Notes under the pieces: generated by a model | Databases searched by the model: none | The model's input: only the letters and a program-made list of their open reading frames with translations | What the model was told of the DNA's origin: nothing | Position numbers and translations under genes: made by a program | Source of the DNA: Kuschelorhynchus macadamiae | Taxonomy: Eukaryota > Arthropoda > Insecta > Coleoptera > Curculionidae | Assembly: GCA_030620095.1 (NCBI GenBank) | Contig: JAUTXW010005222.1 | Span: 124,001 to 188,000, forward strand | DNA: 64,000 bases | Reading direction: 5' to 3' | Shown: one piece after another, positions 1 to 11,963 of the stretch | Numbering within the stretch: position 1 is the first letter of the stretch | Layout of the letters: every line of letters begins with the position of its first letter

Positions 1-740
1 AACCACTTAATGGATTGAATTCAAAATTTGTGCCATAGTTTTTTGTATTATAGGGATGAACTGGTATAATTGTGGTACGAATTCAAGATGGCGGAGACAA
101 AATGGCGGTCAAAGAAAACGTTTGTGACCGTGAAAAAAATCACGCTCGCACATATCTTCACAGTTTAGCGTCTCTAAATGTCAAATATTAAGTTTTCTCA
201 ATTCCCTCTTTCTGTCTATCTGTCTGTCTGTCAATTCGCGTCATACCTTAAAAGCGACTTACCCAATCGACGTCAAATTTCGCTCAAAAATTAATGGTCA
301 TATGGTGATGACATGGTAATATTTTCGTAAAAATCCATTGAGACGCAACAAGATGGCGGCCTAGTGAAACGTTAAAAAATGATTACTAAAAAACTAATTA
401 TGCAATTTATCTCAAATTTTGAACAAAAATCAAGTATTACATAGGAATAAACTGGTAAAATTTTGGTATGAAGCCAATATAAGAAAACAAAATGCTGGCT
501 TAAAAAAGTATTTAAAAAATCAGCCTGAAAAACTACTTATTAGATTAATTTCAAATTGTGTGCAAGCATTTAGTGTGATATAGAGATAAACTGGTAACTT
601 TATGGTGCAAATCTAAGATAGCGAGAAAAAATGGCAACCGAATAAAATGTTCAAAAAACAACGTAAATAAATCTTATTCAGTCGACTTTAAGTTTTGCAG
701 AAAAATTCAATATGAAGGGACAAAATGACGATGTGTCACA
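1..740. repeat. Degenerate ~139-bp tandem repeat with CAAGATGGCGG-type blocks
   Basis: Five diverged modules are anchored by a TCAAATTTTGTGC-like start near positions 20, 273, 411, 551 and 690. The last three intervals are 138-140 bp. Most modules then have a 'gggatgaactggtaaaattt' type block and an 'aagatggcggacaaaatggc' type block. The longer first interval contains a short TCTG/TCTG run near 215-230. A similar module recurs near 55.1 kb, so this is a dispersed repeat rather than a local oddity. No coding potential is seen. Confidence 0.6.
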
Positions 741-2528
741 GTAAAAATTATTTATTTAATTTATATTAAATTATGTCCAAACGTGTGGCACAGGTTGGAA
801 CAAAATGGCGCCTAATAGAAATATGTGTTACCAAATCACCATGCACCGAACTAAATTGGGTCACACTTTATTCCTAATTACTAGTAAGATTTTTTTTAAT
901 ATTCCGAATACTCGAACTCGAAAAAATTCGGTTTTCGTTTTAGTTTTTTTGTGACGTTATTTTTGGAGAAGTATGGTATTTTGAAAACAGCGTTTCGATT
1001 TTAATCAATTAACTTTTCCTAAGTAAGGATCTGAAAGTTTGTATTTTATTTTGTAAATTAGAATATTCCTTGAAATCAGTTCATTAAGGGTTTTGTCATA
1101 CCTAAATGCTTAAGTGGCAGAATTATCATATTTTGTAAAAAAAACAATTTTGTATTTAATTTTGCTTAGGCAAATATGGACACAGACTGTTTTTAAGTTA
1201 AGGAAAAGTTATTATGGAGGGCATCTTAATTTAAGTTACTTTCGAGAAAAATACAATAGCAATAATCTGTTTAATTTTTTACACATCACTTTTCAAAGTA
1301 CCAGCTGTGGTCATTGCCTTCTGCTAGGGGTAATTTAAAAATTTAGACGAAAGTGTTAAGAATAGTTTATATCAGATTATTTCAATAGATTTATTTTGGA
1401 CGCCATTTACAAAAAAGGGTCTTAGCTTAGCCCGTACAAAAAAATCCATCCCACTTCAATACGTAAACAAAATTTTCTGAAATACGATTTAAATAGAAGG
1501 ATATTGTTTTAAATAAATTTAATGTAACAAATGCGAAAAAAGGACAATTTAACAATTATGAACCCCTCTTAATTATCGTAATTCGAATATTATACTCTTA
1601 TAATTTCCTTAACTTTTTATTGTAACATTTAGAAAAAAAAATATGTGTTTCATTGTTTAGTGTGTCATCGGAAACCTATAATTGTGAAGTTCTAAATTAA
1701 AACCTTTTTAATAAATACAGCTGTTTTGTTGAATCTGAGGGGTGATGACAAATTTAAATTCTAATTTAGTTAAGGTTTCAAGTAAGTAATATGCATGGAA
1801 TCACATATTTGGTCGAATCTGTTCAATTTCAGTTTTTAATTTTGCTACGATATTCCCATTAGGTAAATAAAACATATTTTTTATATTTTCAAAGCAAAAA
1901 AATAAAAATGACTAAGAATATTAATACTTATAACTTTTTAATTGGCATGTTTTAGCCAAAAAACGTGTGTAGCGCTTTTCCGTTTTGAAGGCCTGTTTTA
2001 ATTTAAAATTTGGTTATGCTGGTTATTATCTAAGTATACATACGAATGTGTAAAAGTTGTCTGTGTATTTGGACCTGCTTTTAAATTAGAAAGAGTGTAC
2101 CGAAGTGCTCATTAATAAGGGATGAAACTTTTGAATTGTCAAAGCGGTTTGTGAATGAGCCGCTGTCTGGAACGCCGCAGAAAATACATTTGTGGCAAAT
2201 AGAGATCCTGACATGTTTTTTTTTTAATTATACGGCATGTAGCAAATTTGTTACTTATTATTAAGATCTCATAAAGCATATGAGGTGCTGTAAAAATTAA
2301 ATTAAAGCAAACTTGATCATTTTTGTGTCCAGTAATTTGATGCTTTTGGTATTTTGAATACAACATTTTCGTTTTTATTAGCTAACTTTTTCTAAACACC
2401 GATATGCAACTTTTTATTCTATTTTGCAAACTAGTATAGTCCTTCGGATAAAAATATTAATGGGTTATATATACTTAAATGCTTTAGTTTATTATATTTT
2501 GTAAAAAACTCAATTGCATAATTTAAAA
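741..2528. other. AT-rich non-coding stretch, nothing recognised
   Basis: Open frames here are all under 80 codons, with low-complexity, AT-driven composition. I see no motif, RNA gene or repeat boundary I can support. Confidence 0.5.
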
Positions 2529-3243
2529 AGAAATATTATTTTTAAATGTGTTCAGATTATTTGTTCCGTTTAGATTGACAAACAAAAACCTTTTTTGGCT
2601 TTTTCGCCACTGAATAAAAATATTTAACTTTAAATTAATTGAAGCAAATATTTAATATAATTACATGCCTCAACATGTAGGCTAGTCTGTCTACGGAATG
2701 TTTCGATACATAATATAAACAATATTATTTAAGCAAGCATAAGAAATTATATCATTTACCTTAAGTTTTTATAGACACATAGTAGTTGTACAAATACTTT
2801 CATCCTATCGGGACTCATCAGTGCGCCGATCGTAAGAGAGAAACATTAAATTAAATAATAGAAAAGAATTTATTTCAAAATTTTAAAATTTGTCAATTTG
2901 TTTGACATGAAACCTAGATATGAAAAAAATGATAGTTTGCAGCCATTTATAATGTTATTTTTAAATGTGTTCAGATTATTTGTTGCGTTTAGATATTTAC
3001 ATAGTATTTGTACAACTACTATGTGTCTATAAAAACTTAAGGTAAATGATATAATTTCTTATGCTTGCTTAAATAATATTGTTTATATTATGTATCGAAA
3101 CATTCCGTAGACAGACTAGTCTGCATGTTGAGGTATTTAATTATATTAAATATTTGCTTCAATTAATTTAAAGTTAAATATTTTTATTCAGTTGCGAAAA
3201 AGCCAAAAAAGATTTTTGTTTGTCAAGAAATATTATTTTAAAC
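2529..3243. repeat. Inverted repeat with 224-bp arms (foldback-like)
   Basis: The left arm (2575-2798) and right arm (3003-3225) are near-identical reverse complements, with about 200 bp between them. A 40-bp direct duplication (about 2537-2575 and 2953-2992, 'ttcagattatttgtt' core) lies just left of the left arm and inside the spacer. A short direct repeat (AAGAAATATTATTTT type) flanks the whole structure at 2529 and 3226, as a target duplication might. No protein is encoded. The arrangement resembles a foldback or a terminal-repeat remnant of a Penelope-like element. The spacer begins with a hammerhead-like core on the minus strand. Confidence 0.7.
2798..2821 (-). ncRNA. Hammerhead ribozyme-like core
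   Basis: Read on the minus strand, CTGATGAG is followed by a 12-nt hairpin (G-TCC, loop CGATA, GGA-T) and then GAAA. This is the order box 1, helix II, box 2 of a hammerhead. The helix II closing pair is G-U rather than G-C. A short helix III can be drawn after GAAA, but I found no convincing helix I partner, so catalytic activity is uncertain. It sits exactly where the left arm of the surrounding inverted repeat ends. Confidence 0.4.
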
Positions 3244-3810
3244 ATAATTTCAGGTAAGACGTAAAATCTACCGGTAGCTATATGAAATGTCAATTATGCA
3301 TCAGAGGAGAAGCAAACCATCATTTTAGCAACAGTTTGAATTCAGGCGCTTCAGTCAACTCATGAAAATAATATATAAACAAATTTTAAAAACCATGCTT
3401 TTATAGACTGACCAAAAAAATGAAAAATAAAATGTCAGCACAGATATATAAACTAGTGACAATAAATTTTAGCCACATATATTTAATAATATTCCACGAA
3501 ACAAGACGTGGGGTGCTAGTCATATGCTGGCCACAAACTACAACTGATCAATTTTTCACACTTTTTTTTCTTGTAATAAATTTATATAGGTACCTATTTA
3601 TGGCTTAAAATTTATTTTCATATATTTATACATCTGTGCCCATATTTCATTTTCTACTTTTTTGGTCACTTTGTAAAAGTGTGGTTTTAAACTTTTTATT
3701 ATATTATTTACTTTTTTTTCTGGCTATATTAGGAATTCAAAATTTGTATTTTTAAATTTTAAAATTATTTAATGATCAGTATAATGTTAAACTAAAATTC
3801 ATAATTTGCA
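3244..3810. other. Non-coding, nothing recognised
   Basis: AT-rich sequence with short spurious open frames only. Confidence 0.5.
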
Positions 3811-4010
3811 GATACTGATTTTCAGTCGAATCTGCACAAAAAATGTTTTCTAAATGTATTATTTACAACTATTAAATACCCCCAGACACCAGTTTTCAGT
3901 CGAATCTGCACAAATGACAAAATTCGTTTGCCATTTTAGCGCGGCCATTTTCAATTTTTTTATTTTGAAAAGATACCCCCAGAAACCAATTTTGGTTGAA
4001 TGGGACTACA
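3811..4010. repeat. Short degenerate tandem modules
   Basis: The block 'ttttcagtcgaatctgcaca' occurs at about 3820 and 3893. A diverged third start (atacccccaga-aaccaatttt) is near 3972. The preceding 'atacccccagacacc' phrase is shared by the second and third modules. Spacing is about 73-95 bp. The neighbouring CGCGGCCATTTT phrase recalls the CAAGATGGCGG blocks at the window start, so both may belong to related dispersed repeats. Confidence 0.45.
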
Positions 4011-7000
4011 GTTAACAATATGTGTCCGCTATTTTATTGTCTTGCGAACCATGTACACGTGCCAAATTTGATTAAGTGGAATGCGTGAAAAAATCATGCC
4101 AAGATTTGACTTAGAGACACATACATACAAGAGAGTACAGAATCTACCAAAATCTTGGTAAAAACAGATTTTTGTTTGGGGTCTTAGCAATAATTAGACG
4201 AATAGCAAAAATAGCTACAAAGTTACTTTGTAGTTACATTTGACTTATTTTAACCAAACTTTTAACTTTTAAGATAATTAAAGGATATAAAAATAAAAGA
4301 TGATTTATCGATATTATATAAATCCCAAATTTTACGCCTTGTATTTTAAAAACAACTAATAGAATATGCTTATAGATATTTTAATTAGAACATCAATTAT
4401 ATTATTATAAATTTAGGATAGTATCTGTCCAATTACGTGAGACATTCTGTTAAATTTAATATCATCCAAGAGGTATAAAATATCAACAAAATTGGATACC
4501 AAAACGTTAAAGTATAAAATTAAAATGTTAATTTTTAATCAAACGATAGTGAGTGAAATCGTATCAAAAGAGAATTGATTTTCCCAAATGTTTCTTGCAT
4601 ATTCATAAAAAGCATTACCTGGATGGATTTGTGTGCTAATACTCTTTTTTTATAAGTATAAGATATTATAGTTAGATGCTCCCAAAATTGTAATACTTCT
4701 AACAAATATGTACGAAATATATTAACAAATATAAAATTAATTATTTAAGGGGTCATATAGGGATACCAATTTAATTTGTATGTCTTAGTAAAGTTTGAAG
4801 ATCAAAAATATTTTATTTTATAAAAAAATCATATTTCCGCAAAAAGTGTTGTGGTAAAAATAAGGATGGTGTTCAGATATCTTGCAGAAGTCATTGCAGA
4901 GATACTAATATAGTATGATTATATATTTTTTTTATATTCGTAATTTCAAAATCCAACTCTTAAAAAGATGGCTTTTACTCCTTATAAGTTACAGTATAAA
5001 GTATAAAGGGGGTTGTGTAATACGCCATTTTAAAATGAAATTTCTTTTACAATGGCATCTTTTTAAATATAGTTAATACTCAACCCCACCGAGGGATTGA
5101 CGATTTTTCCAGCGCAAAACGAATATAAACATTTCTGTCAGGCATGGCGTTTAAATTAAACCTAGGAATACCACAAATAACAATGACATATCTTGTACCT
5201 GAAACTAAACCTCAAGGGGTTTTGGAAAAAAAGAATAAAATAATCTAATTTGTAATACAAAATCCTATTTCCAATTCTTGTATGTAAATAACTTTTATTC
5301 GAACAGGTTGCTATTATTCGATAAATTTGAGCTATTTACCCAGTTTTAAAATGATGTTACATTTGCAGTGTTTCAGAAAAAGTGCATATTTTTGTATTAT
5401 ATATTAAAAAGCTATTATTATTTTATAGGCAGTTTCTCTTTTCGGACCTGTGTAAAGGAAGAATAGATGGGCCGAGGAAATTCTAGTAAAATCCAACCCT
5501 AGTCCTCTTTAAAAAAATGGCGTCTCTCACTAAAGCATTTCATTTAAGCAATCGCACCTATAATAACTAGTTGAATACCCATCAAACGGAATCCGTAAGT
5601 TAAAAAGAAAGCAAGATATATTTAGTTTTCTTTTAAATTACCACATGTGTAATACTTTCAAAATTGACGTTCAGTTAGTGGCTAATCTTTTATAACTAAG
5701 GAAATGAAGTTACCTTTTCTAGTCCCGAATATTATGATTATACAAATATTAAAATATGTTGCCGTTTAGAAAATATTTTCAAGAATTTTTTCCACCTTAT
5801 ATATTTATGAAACATAGATATGTTCCTGGGATCATAGTATCCTTGTTATGGCGCGGGTGCAATGAAAAATAAAAATATATTAACATTATTGCTCCTAACG
5901 AAAGTCAGGAATCAACAGTGTAATTCTATGCCAGTCATGGTATTAGTCAAAGGAGTAGTTGTTTCTGCGATTTCATTTTGTGTCTTTATCCCACAGGGAC
6001 CTCGCTAATCTATGGCGGCCTGATGAGATTTAAAAAGAGAAAAATGGCGGTTGTTGTTTGACTAAAATTGATCATTGCACCTATGCCATTGATGTAATCT
6101 TAAATAAAAATATATTAACATATTCACACTATTTACGCAAAACGTATTTTGTAATATCATCATCTTTAGAAACCACGAGAGCAAGTACATCTTAAATTCA
6201 AAATTTTAAATTAAGATATATGAAGGTAAGTATTAATAGATGTTGAAACATCGACAAAAATTGAGGTGTCCTACTTTAAAAAAAGTTGTGTATTAACAGA
6301 AAAACCGTTAATACTCGAGGTTTTTATAATTTTAAATTGTATTTTTTCGAATTTTACACCATTTAACACATCTAAGCGTCCCCAATCCGTTGTGAATAAA
6401 AATATTAATGAAAGCCGTTAAAAAACTTTTGAAAAATCTCTTTCTGGCTTTTTATGATTCCCTTTGCACTTTAATTCCTTGGAAAATCCTTTATCTGTTT
6501 AGGTATATTAGTAAAATCGACCAACAATTCTTTGCATCAGCTATTTTCCCTAAATTTATAATAGTTTATGCCATGTCCCTATTTACTACAATAAATATAC
6601 ACATTTTTTTGTTTTTAAAAAAGTGGTTTACTCCCTAGAACCGATTGATCTCCCTTCGTAGTCGAAAAATATGCAAAAATACAACAAATTTGGCATCTTC
6701 CTCTTCCTTTTATATTGAAAAAAAGTTGCTTTGTTTTAGCGTTTGTTAAAAAAACTGAAGTCTTTTGTACCATTTTTTTTTCCTTTTCAGGGGGTTGTTT
6801 TATCCCCCTAAGGCTACCTCTTATAGTAAAAAAATATATTCAATTATATTCAAACATATAAAATAAATTTATTTCACGGTTTTTCGAATTATTATATCGA
6901 TATTTTAAAAATGTCGAACAGAAAATCAATCTAGAATATTATTAATACAGTATATGGGATGGAATACAGGAAAGTGGAAATTGTACTTATCTTTAATTTC

Positions 7001-9025
7001 CAGCATCCATATTGCCCTCGGTTTTTTTCTCGACACGCAAATCATAAAAATGATTCTGAAATCTATAAAGATGGCTCTTAATAACTACATATGCCTGTCT
7101 GCAACCATTTAATCTTTAAACATGTCATTCAAGTTTATGAGGTTACAATTTAAACATCCATATTAGATCACTTGAAATTCACCAATTCATACCATACATG
7201 AAACGTGATTTGAAAATGTTTTTTTTTAAGACGAAACGAATTTAGCACTCAAAAAAATGTAGATACAAGAAGCTACGCAGCTAGCATTTTTTTAAGGTTC
7301 AAAAAAGTAGCAACAAAAACAAGAATTATGTCAAATAATTACCCAATTGATATTAATTCAGCGTGAATTCATAAAATTTCCCCTAAGATTGCAAAAAGGC
7401 ATTCCATTTTATGTTATGGTGATTTTATATTGTTGAAAAAGCAATAGCGACGTAATATTACAAATATTGGAGGAATAGACATAATTCTATGCGGGGGCGT
7501 TATTAGGGTAAGAAATATTGAACATTTACATGACATGAACAAAAATAGCAAACATGTCTAGGATTTTTTACTTACCTTTACATCATAAGAATAACAAAAT
7601 ATAAAAAAATATCATGCCTTTGTCGCCTTCTAAGTTGCTCACAGTCCTTATAACCCTTTTCTTTATAAAGATTGAAGAAAATGTTAAATATAAAAATGTT
7701 GTGGATTGTTATGGGACTTTCATTAATAATGTTAGCCAAATAACTGAGCATCGAATTAAAAAAAGTTAGTAGACTTATTTTGTATAATATGCTTATATCT
7801 ATCTTCAATTTTTTTTTTTACAAAATAAATAACATAGGTGATATTTTACCATTGCTCAATGTGTTTTTGCAAATCACAAACATAATAAAATATATCCGGA
7901 TTATTTCAACACTCTTTTAAGGACATTTTCATAAAAAACACCTCCAAATTTTATCATTGTATTACTTAGCTTCTGATAGCTAAGTAGGTAAAGTTTTAAG
8001 CAACTGAGCAACAGCAAAATACAAATATTTATTTCAGGCCTATATTATATATGTGCTAATTTTGTCCAATGTATAAATATAAATATGATTAATAAGATAA
8101 TTGTTACAAAAATGATAATATGATCATATGTTTTTATGTAACGTCAAGGTTTAAACAGAAATCTGATAAATTATTCAGAATCATATTTCAAACCTATAAT
8201 AATAAACTTATGCCAGCCTGTGTAATCAATAACACTAGTAAAAAAATGTTCATGAAGTAATGTTATTGTTGCATTATATGAAGTAAATTAAATTTATATA
8301 TTGGCAATTTGGTATCTAACATTCTAAATAATCATTTATATATTTTATATAATATTTTCGAAACTAATCTCAATTTAAACCCGTTTAAGAATACTATTTT
8401 AAATTATACAGGAGTTAATATTATGTTAACAAATACGTTTTAGATATTATCTAACTAGTTTGTAGTCAGTATGAATATTAATTTGATGTTTAAAGTACAA
8501 CGTAATTATTAAAGCAAATTTAACATACTTCTGAAAGTAAACTTATATGCTTCAATGAAACAAAATTAATTATGTATACCCAAAATTAATTTTAAATATA
8601 TATCAAATTTTAGACTGAATATTGGTAGGCATTCATTCTCTTTGTATGTACAGTGAGCAGCTTAACATTTTGACGCAAAATTCCCATAAAATTCTCATAA
8701 TAGGATGAGTTGTAATATTTTTAGTAAACCTTGTGATATTGCTAATATTCTTATTAATTATTCGACTGAGACGCCGTTGAAGTTCGACGGCAAGTGTAGT
8801 TTTTAAATATTACTTGAAAACTACTAAATAGAAATCATTAAATCTAGAAAATCTAAAACGTAAAGATCTGAAAAAATCCTTTCATTTTTTCACGATTACA
8901 ATACTTTTCTTTTAGAAGGGAAGTAAAAATTGACCCACATATTCCAAGACTTGTAGCTAGATATTTAAAAATTACTTCTTTGCCAGCTTTGTAAATATTT
9001 TTAGTATTTATATTAGGGTACATTT
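4011..9025. other. 5-kb AT-rich stretch, nothing recognised
   Basis: Open frames are all shorter than 80 codons and match nothing I know. Scattered 'atggcggtt' and 'atggcg' phrases (for example near 6010-6050) may be remnants of the repeat at the window start. No splice-consistent exon, RNA gene or clear inverted repeat was found by reading. Confidence 0.45.
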
Positions 9026-9026
9026 C

Positions 9027-9262
9027 AACTTTTACCCCCATATTCACTAAAAAGGTTTAAGAGTTAGACCAGGTCTAGTTGCCATGGTACTTAAAACTCT
9101 TAGATCTCCAGTTATGTTTAGCTTATGTCGCTGAGATTTTGTAATTGCGACATTTAGAAAAATGATTTGTTCAATTGTTAAAAATGTCATCTTAAACCTA
9201 TAACTGTCAAGATAGACCTGGTCTCAATTTGAACCTCTATAGTGAATACGGGTGTTAAAGTT
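9027..9262. mobile_element. MITE-like element with ~50-bp terminal inverted repeats
   Basis: The left end (about 9027-9080, with 'attcactaaaaaggttt' and 'agaccaggtcta') and right end (about 9211-9262, with 'tagacctggtct' and 'tagtgaatacgggtg') are inverted copies at roughly 80-85% identity. The total is about 236 bp with no coding capacity. The tips read TTTA-CCCCC and CACCC-TTAA, so a degenerate TTAA target duplication (piggyBac-like) is possible but unproven. A cut-and-paste non-autonomous element is the simplest reading. Confidence 0.6.
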
Positions 9263-10472
9263 TTACATAGATAAATTCAATTCCTGATAATAATTTTAAA
9301 ATAGGATCATTTTATATCGGGTCAATGTTCTCCTCCGACTCCAAATCTAAACAACGAATAAACGATATCAACATATCCGTGGGATTTCATTCATTCATTT
9401 CAAACAGCTAATTTTAACGAAACAAATGTACAGTACCTTTTTAAACAGCATTGACCAACAAGTCTGGTAGCAAGACCTTCCTGACGATGTAAATCATCTA
9501 TTGTAGTATGGTTTTATGAGTCTACATAAAATATTAAAATTTCACTAAATTATGCAGTTCGGCTGAGAAGTTAGAGTCGTAAGGGTAAATCGTTGGGTAC
9601 TCCTTGAGAGCCTTGTATATCCACTAAAAAACACTTAAAAATTTTTTTCTAGGGCAACAAACTAGGGTTATTTTGACAGCCCTTATATGCTCCCTAGAGT
9701 ATGCCTTATACTTATAGGAGATCTTATTTATATACATAGTTAGAGTTTTAGTACATAGATTAAGATTTTTAAATTATGTTATTGTTAAGCGTTTTCTCTA
9801 TCTTCCCATTTACATCATATTTTGTTTATTCATTTGTATCATTCAGAACATTAGCCTGGAAAATTACAAATTTCAATTAACTTTAAAAATTTGTTAAAAT
9901 CCGGGACAATTTCTCTCACAGCAGTGAAGTTTTTCTCGTCTGGCGAAAACATAAAAGATTAATGATATTTCTAAAACATTTGTCATCTCCACCAGCGCCA
10001 TTTTCTTTCGAATCATTTACCTAAAAATACCGTTACGTTAAGTGACAAATTCTTTTTGCACAATCGGGATTTTAGCTTAATGACTTTATTTTTTTTGTTC
10101 GTATTCTGTTAATTTTAAAAACGTGAATGATCGTCGTAAATCATAATGTAGTATAATGTTTCCAAAAAGTGTAATTGGTCCACGGCCTATTTGCCTCCGC
10201 TACCAGAAGAAAACATGTATAAGTTGTAGGGCACCTATTGTTAAGACTTATATGTACATTCTATAGAAAAATTTATTAATTTTATATTGTTTGTAAATAA
10301 CACTGCTGTTTTTTTAAGATAAATTTAAATACAAAAATAAGGATGGTTTTAAACTTGCATAAAAACTAAGCTCTTCAATGAAAATAAATTATTTTATTGA
10401 TACAGTTCTCTGAATATGATAGGCAGACTCTGCTAAAATTTATCTTAATGAGAAGTTAATAGTCATTAAACT
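9263..10472. other. Non-coding, nothing recognised
   Basis: AT-rich. I see no open frame of note and no repeat structure. Confidence 0.45.
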
Positions 10473-10651
10473 TCCGCTGGCTAATAGCATGACCTGCATT
10501 GAATTACATTGTTTACTCCAGACTTTTATTGGGAGTAATAATCTTAATGTATTTTACTTAATGTTATGTCAAGGATGCTACGATCTTTGCTTGGAACATG
10601 TTCTGCAATGCGCCGGCGCAATGATACCTTTTAGTTAAACCACGATCATGA

Positions 10652-10676
10652 TTTCACTGTTTTTAGAGTTCATCAG
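10652..10676 (-). ncRNA. Hammerhead-like core (weak)
   Basis: On the minus strand CTGATGA is followed by ACT, an 8-nt loop, AGT, then GAAA, the order of boxes expected in a hammerhead. Helix II has only three pairs and no helix I was found. It lies 3' of the minus-strand PLE reverse-transcriptase relic, where PLE terminal repeats would be expected. Confidence 0.25.
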
Positions 10677-10840
10677 GCCATAAACTAGCCAGCATCGTGT
10701 ACGACAAAGTCAAAAATGGAATCACAAAAACGACTACTCCGCTGGCAATACCACGACCAGCATTGAATTACACTGTTGACTCCAGACTTTCGTGGGAAAT
10801 AATCATGTTAATATATTTTGCTTCTAGTTGCATCAGCATT

Positions 10841-10911
10841 ATAACAAGGATGCTGCGATCCTTTGTCGGAACGTGTCGTGTTCCAAACAAGGATCGTAGC
10901 GTCCTTGTTAT
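10841..10911. repeat. Palindrome, 32-bp arms with 7-nt centre
   Basis: Arms 10841-10872 and 10880-10911 match at 28 of 32 positions when one is reverse-complemented, around the centre GTGTCGT. Each arm contains a smaller GGAT-n-ATCC palindrome. A half-copy of one arm occurs at about 10573-10602 without its partner. Confidence 0.8.
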
Positions 10912-10954
10912 GCCGTTGGTGTAACGTGCTCGTATTACCATGTTACCATATAAT

Positions 10955-11745
10955 AAATATGTCATCCACAAAACAATAATAATTTGGGTTCAAATTTACC
11001 CTTTTTATAGCTTTCTTCTCGAAGTATATCATGAATAGATTTACCACTACTGGTGATTGCGAGGATCCTACTGGAGCACCGTCTATTTGTTTATATATTT
11101 GCCGGTGAAATGAAAAATAAATATTTTAAGACTACGCTCCAAGAGTTGTATTATATGTGCCGGGATATCCTTGTAGATATTAATCCTGGCCAATGCTTCC
11201 TCCATGGGGCTACAACGTTTTGACATCTAAGCTCGCTATGATATATTTTTCGGGAAAGAAATCTCGTGTAATTCGAGTGAGTATGATTTTTAATTATGAA
11301 TCAGATTTTTCAACAGTCGGCTTTAATATCTCCGCAAAGTATTTTTCCAGTTTTTGCAACGACGAATTAGCAGCACTAACAATAGGTCTGATGAGTACCT
11401 CTCGTTTCTGTATTTTTAGAAAACCGAAGAGTTTGGGACAACTGCTCGACTTTTCCCGTGGTATAATTTTTAGTTATTCTTTCTAGGTATGTCGTCGAGC
11501 CTTTTGGAACAGGCTGACAAGTATTTGTTCTATGTAGTCTTGGGTATTCATAACTACGGATGCTTTTCCTATATCCGCTAGAAGAATTGCGATAACCAAA
11601 TTCTCGCCATTTCTTTTCAGATTTCCTCTGCTTTCGTTCAGTGTAATGTCTTTGATTCTATGCGGTTCCATAATGAAGGGTGAATGTTGTTACTTGATTT
11701 AGGGTGGAATTTTAAGAGGTCTTTCTTTGTCTTGGCAAGTTGTTT
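10955..11745 (-). pseudogene. Penelope-like reverse transcriptase relic (PLE0)
   Basis: Reading the minus strand in shifting frames gives the PLE RT blocks in order. ADIGKASVVMNTQDY lies near 11550-11600, a degenerate LFGFLKIQKR (family YGLPKIHK) near 11420, RPIVSAANS near 11370, and ASLDVKTL (motif A) near 11215-11240. APVGSSQSPVVV (motif B) follows near 11040-11080 and FVDD (motif C) at 10961-10972. Known PLEs couple this RT to a C-terminal GIY-YIG nuclease, which I do not see here. After FVDD the sequence runs into the repeat and palindrome block. Several frameshifts and stops make it non-functional. It is clearly older than PLE1. Confidence 0.75.
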
Positions 11746-11799
11746 TCTGATTCGATTTTTTTTTAGTAGGGTCTTACTGGCATTTCGAAATAAGATTTC

Positions 11800-11802
<3 letters not shown>

Positions 11803-11843
<41 letters not shown>

Positions 11844-11863
11844 AATATATATATATATATATT

Positions 11864-11951
<88 letters not shown>

Positions 11952-11963
11952 TATATATATATA
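11803..11963. repeat. (AT)n microsatellite, left of the LTR element
   Basis: About 160 bp of nearly pure AT dinucleotides with a few TTTATAAAT interruptions. It continues on the far side of the LTR element, so the element interrupts one original tract. Confidence 0.95.

Larger units (their letters stand above)
10473..10930. repeat. Two-copy direct repeat (~266-bp spacing) containing a palindrome
   Basis: Copies start with CCGCTGG at 10473 and 10739. Both carry 'gcattgaattaca', 'tgactccagacttt'-like and 'aaggatgctgcgatc'-like blocks in the same order. The second copy adds a 32-bp palindrome (listed separately). The region lies directly 3' of the minus-strand PLE relic, so it may be its tail or a later insertion. 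Confidence 0.55.

Noticed and set aside
6012..6040. CTGATGAG near a GAAAA run, considered as another hammerhead
   Set aside because: No helix II can form between the two boxes.
11386..11410. CTGATGAG inside the PLE0 RT relic
   Set aside because: No GAAA box at a suitable distance, and the sequence is explained as antisense of RT coding.
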